Shown here: positions 60,759 through 64,000 of the stretch, piece by piece
Layout: every line of letters begins with the position of its first letter
How positions within the stretch are numbered: the stretch's first letter is position 1
Source of the DNA: Coniochaeta sp. PMI_546
Taxonomy: Eukaryota > Ascomycota > Sordariomycetes > Coniochaetales > Coniochaetaceae
Length of the DNA stretch: 64,000 bases
NCBI GenBank assembly: GCA_021432605.1
Contig: MU271150.1
Span: forward strand, 806,001-870,000
Direction: 5' to 3'
Translations under genes and position numbers: made by a program
The notes under the pieces: generated by a model
Database searches by the model: none
Seen by the model: only the letters and a program-made list of their open reading frames with translations
Told to the model about the DNA's origin: nothing

Positions 60759-61416
60759 TCAAGCATGAACTCGTGTAGCTGCATTCTCTGTCGAACTACT
60801 ACGGTCAATCTGTAGGTGTTCTGGTCCGAAAGATAGAGGGAGAAGCTGGCACGGGTGTTAGTATCATGTCAAACACATGACCTGTATGAGAACTGAGGCA
60901 GCGGAAATCGAACTCACGTCTTCCAAACGAAGCACGACATAGTCCAAATTCTGGTCGAACATCAAGATAGGCATGGTCAAATCGCAGAACTCGCGAATGC
61001 TAGCATGTGTTAGTCAAACTGCCGGTATATAGAAACAATAAAAGGCTAGAGACATACAACTGCCTGCACATGCCACACGGGCTCGCAGGCGGCGAGATAT
61101 CCGTGGCGACGGCTATGACCTTGAACTTGCCGCGGTGTCCCTCGGTCACCGCTTTGCCGATGGTGACACGCTCCGCACACGTTCCGACGGGGTACGAGGC
61201 ATTCTCGACGTTGGCGCCCGTGAAGACGGAGTCATCGGCCGTGAGAAGGGCACAGCCGACCCGGAAGTTGCTGTAGGGGCAGTAAGCCACGGACTTGGCT
61301 TCGACAGATCGTGTGCGTAGCTCCTCGAACTGGTCGAGTGAGATGTTGTTGTCTTTGCAGGTTGCTGATACGTGCTCGCTGTTTTTGCTCGAGAGCACGT
61401 CGATGGAAGGGGCCAT
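60759..61416 (-). CDS. Cytidine deaminase
   Basis: Three exons, 61416-61058, 60999-60918 and 60845-60759, giving 175 residues. It is a zinc enzyme that turns cytidine and deoxycytidine into uridine and deoxyuridine in pyrimidine salvage. The substrate entry AYCPYSNFRVGCALL, the catalytic GTCAERVTIGKAV (zinc Cys and catalytic Glu) and PCGMCRQF (the other two zinc cysteines) are intact, and FTGANVENASYP fits the tetrameric CDA family. Splicing restores REFCDLTMPILM and then LLPLSFGPEHL, the family C-terminus, followed by a short extra tail. The first ATG in frame is used (MAPSIDVLSS); the eight codons before it start with TTG. Confidence 0.95.
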
Positions 61417-61846
61417 TGTGACAGTTTGTTTCGGTATCAAGTTGAGGTGGATCTGACGTTAAGAATGGGACCGTCGATTGACTTATATATGATTCTTTTT
61501 TCTTCAAAACGTCCCCTCAACAAATGCGTACGGATATAAGTGAAAATGGTACCTGCATATTCACTGTCTCCTTCCGAATGCAGCAGCTGACGTCGTGCGT
61601 ATCTTGAAGCTATCTAATCGATAAAGGCCCCCACTAAGGTAGGCCCTAGAACTACAGTACCTGTACTAAGGTAAAGTAGGAGCTCTCTCCAATCTACCTA
61701 CCCCTCAGTCGCTCTCAATGCCGCATCTGCCCGCTTTACCATCACATGCCCTCAGATTGGGGTTATCAACGGGTTCATGACACTATCACCACAAGTCAGT
61801 ACCAGTGCTGCATCATGTACGGCGGGCATTGCTCGACGGATTATAC
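61417..61846. other. Intergenic with TACCTAAGG-like motifs
   Basis: Contains the cytidine deaminase promoter. Motifs cctaaggt-like on either strand (ctaaggtaggcc, gtactaaggtaaagtagg, ctacctacc) cluster at 61633-61705, like those in 25659-27816. Confidence 0.45.
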
Positions 61847-63164
61847 TCACGATGCTCCTCCGTCAACGACAATGTTGGCACCCGTGACGTACGACGAGAA
61901 GCCGCTAGCCAGGAAGCCTGCAACGCGGGCGACCTCCTGCGGCCGGCCTGACCTCTCCAAGCCGATAGTCTTTTCCTGCGCCTGTCGGGGTCAATATCAG
62001 CCATTTTCTCCCTTCTCAGGGGAAAAAACAATCGAAGCATGCGCCGAAGTTACACCCTACTGACCTCTTTAGTCTGCAAGCTCGCCGGCGGGAACTGCGC
62101 CGTCAACCCCCGCATATCGGCCTAGAGATGTCACTGTCAGCACCAGCTCTTGCATACCGCCAAAGCTGAATAAAGTCCCCCGTCCTTTTCCAACTCTATC
62201 CTCACGAAGACAAGAAGAAGGGGGGGAGGGGGGGAAACACAAAACTCACCCCTTGCAAATCAACCCCGACATCCACCTGCCCGGGGCTGACAGCGTTAAT
62301 CCTAACCCCACTCCCCTTCAGCACCTTGACACCCGCCCTCACGACCCCCATAGCCGCATGGCAGGCCATGGTATAAGCCGGTCCCCAGCACCCGCCATAG
62401 CCGCCCGCCACGCTGGCCACGACCACGATGCTCCCGTACTTCTGCCTCTTGGGGCTGGCGTTGGGATACCCCCACTCCTCCCCCGAGGTCAGTTTTCCCA
62501 TGGCGGCGGGCACGTGCTTGAGCGCGAAGAAGGGCGCGAGCGAGTGGGCCTCGAAGCACCGCGAGAGGTCGTCAGGGGTGGTGTCGTGGATTGAGGCCGG
62601 TCCGAGCAGGCCCGAGGAGCACACCCATACGTCCAGGCGGCCGAAGGCCGCGAGGGCTTCGTCTATGAGGGCCAGGGTGGCGTCTTCGGAGGTCACGTCG
62701 AAGGGGTAGGGGATTACTTTGGTGTTGGGGTTGGTTTGCGAGAGGTGCGTTACGAGAGTGGTGTAGGAGGTTGGTGAGGCGGTTTTGTCGCATGCTGGGG
62801 CGGGGGAAAGAAGAAGAGGTGAGTGGGAGTGGGATCTGAAGGGAGGGAGAGAGCGGTGGCGGACGTACCGTAGATCGAGGCTGCGCCGTGGGCTGAGAGA
62901 CATGTGAGTACGGTAAGTCAAATACGTAGGTATGAGTGAAAGGGATCATGGTACTCACCAGCAAGCTCTTCGATGATGGCTTGGCCGACGGGCTGTGAAG
63001 CCCCCGTCACGACGCAGACGAAGCCGTACTGGAACGAGAGAGTAAGTCGGAGTCATACAAGACCAGGGAGGGCATCATCGAGGTTTTCGAGACGTTCGAG
63101 GCGGGTAAGCACTTGCCAGCTTGCCGTCTGCACGGTATGGGCTGAAGTCCTCGGTGGTATCCAT
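61847..63164 (-). CDS. Atypical short-chain dehydrogenase-like protein (YxxxK lysine absent)
   Basis: Six exons: 63164-63117, 63028-62959, 62892-62869 (24 bases), 62794-62250, 62121-62065 and 61981-61847, giving 292 residues. The first intron needs a GC donor (aagctg/GCAAGT) because no GT donor keeps the frame into [15 protein letters not shown]. The SDR fold is clear: [50 protein letters not shown] and [11 protein letters not shown]. Two key points depart from active SDRs: the tyrosine motif reads YTMAC, with Cys where the catalytic Lys should be, and the glycine-rich turn has Pro at the second Gly. NADP binding or catalysis may be weak or altered, so a non-enzymatic role is possible. Some fungal SDR subgroups share the YTMAC-H pattern, so this is not simply decay. 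Confidence 0.9.
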
Positions 63165-63895
63165 TTTCGTCGGTTCTAGTCAGTAAGATCACTCTTCTTG
63201 TCCCCAAGGCAAGTCAATTGGAGATTTGGTTTGTTGTAATAATGAGCAGGTGTATATCACACGAACGAGCTTGTCGAACAGGAACGATGAGGCGCAGGAA
63301 GACAGATCAATTGTACGAGATTGAGCGTCCGCAGTCTCAATAGAACAGTATTTCCCGCAATTTCAAAGCATCTAGTCTAGACCCTTGGGGTAAAAGGACA
63401 TGCTTTTCTTCTGGCTCTTGTTATCCCAATGGCTGCTATTCGCAGATATGAGCTTCTCCGAGGCGCCACTGAGAAACGATAACTCGCCTGCTCAGGGCGC
63501 TGCAAGATAAGAGATAACGAGCCGATCAGTGTTAGTCAATGCCGCTAGGTATGCCGCTCCAGACCATCTTGCATTGTAGCCGTTGATGACATGGTATTGG
63601 ACAGTGAATTGTTGATCTAGGACATATATGACGTAGAATAGGTGGTCAATAGCAGTGGTGCAGAGTTCAGAACATGGCTCATACATATGCAATTCATTGT
63701 AAAAGTTGTGTTTTACACGCGAGAACAATCTCTGTCCATGCTCATGCTTAGTTTCCTCCTTGTGGGAACCAAAACTACCATAATAGGGTATCTCGTGCTT
63801 AAAATGCAAGAGTCCAGATCGCAATGCTTGCCTGCTTATATGCATCCTCCTCTTAATGTCATTCCAGTCGTTTTTTGATCCGTATATACTCATAA
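63165..63895. other. Intergenic near the right edge
   Basis: SDR promoter and the 3' flank of the edge gene. The 135-codon minus frame at 63492-63899 has no family resemblance. Confidence 0.45.
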
Positions 63896-63968
63896 TCATC
63901 TCACTTCTTCAGCCCTAGCCGCGAACTCTTGACCGGCGCCGGGAGGCATTGGACCAGCCGGTCCCGAT
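63896..63968 (-). CDS. Probable last exon of a gene entering from the right edge
   Basis: On the minus strand an intron end (gctgac branch, tatttcag acceptor at 63969-63970) is followed by a 73-base open exon ending in TGA at 63898-63896. It reads SGPAGPMPPGAGQEFAARAEEV plus R, a Pro/Gly/Ala-rich tail with no recognisable domain. The branch site, pyrimidine-rich acceptor and stop fit a terminal coding exon, but only one splice site is in view. Confidence 0.35.
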
Positions 63969-64000
63969 CTGAAATAGGTCAGCATATCAATTCCAAACTA

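Overview
This window looks like nuclear DNA of a filamentous ascomycete (Pezizomycotina, probably Sordariomycetes). Genes lie on both strands and are split by short introns (about 45-210 bases) with GT(A/G)AGT-like donors, CTRAC-type branch sites and YAG acceptors. The encoded proteins are typical of the group: a Crh-type GPI cell-wall enzyme, an LSD1 homologue with a C-terminal HMG box, a Zn2Cys6 regulator, a full-size ABCB transporter and fungal-type CaM kinase. Exon boundaries below were set by hand from reading frame, splice consensus and family fit. I saw no tRNA, rRNA, CRISPR array, intact transposon or virus-like element.

Layout. 1-8.6 kb: 3' part of an unnamed fungal gene entering from the left edge, an Aro8-like aromatic aminotransferase (-), a four-helix membrane protein (-) and a small membrane protein (+). 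9.8-11 kb: Crh-like transglycosylase (+). 12-17 kb: DNA topoisomerase I (-) and mitochondrial ATP synthase gamma (+), head to head. 17.6-25.7 kb: LSD1-type demethylase, VPS33 and a UBE2W-like E2, all (-). 27.8-32.2 kb: CaM kinase (+) and a fungal protein with a PP1-docking-like motif (-). 32.2-36.5 kb: the longest stretch without an intact gene; it holds one decayed coding region and a strong hairpin. 36.5-42.4 kb: ABCB multidrug transporter (+) and alpha/beta hydrolase (-), tail to tail.

43-57.3 kb is the accessory-looking part: a C2H2+Zn2Cys6 transcription factor (-), then after a 2.5 kb gap an MFS transporter (+), a short-chain dehydrogenase (-), a flavin monooxygenase fused to an acetoacetate-decarboxylase-like domain (+) and a stand-alone cupin (+). 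Regulator, exporter, oxidoreductase, hydroxylase/decarboxylase and cupin together suggest a small catabolic or secondary-metabolite cluster for an aromatic or beta-keto acid. This is the most interesting candidate system here, and the joint function is inference.

58-64 kb returns to housekeeping genes: a Pib1-type FYVE/RING ubiquitin ligase (+), cytidine deaminase (-), an atypical SDR that lacks the catalytic lysine and uses a GC-AG intron (-), and the last exon of a gene running in from the right edge (-).
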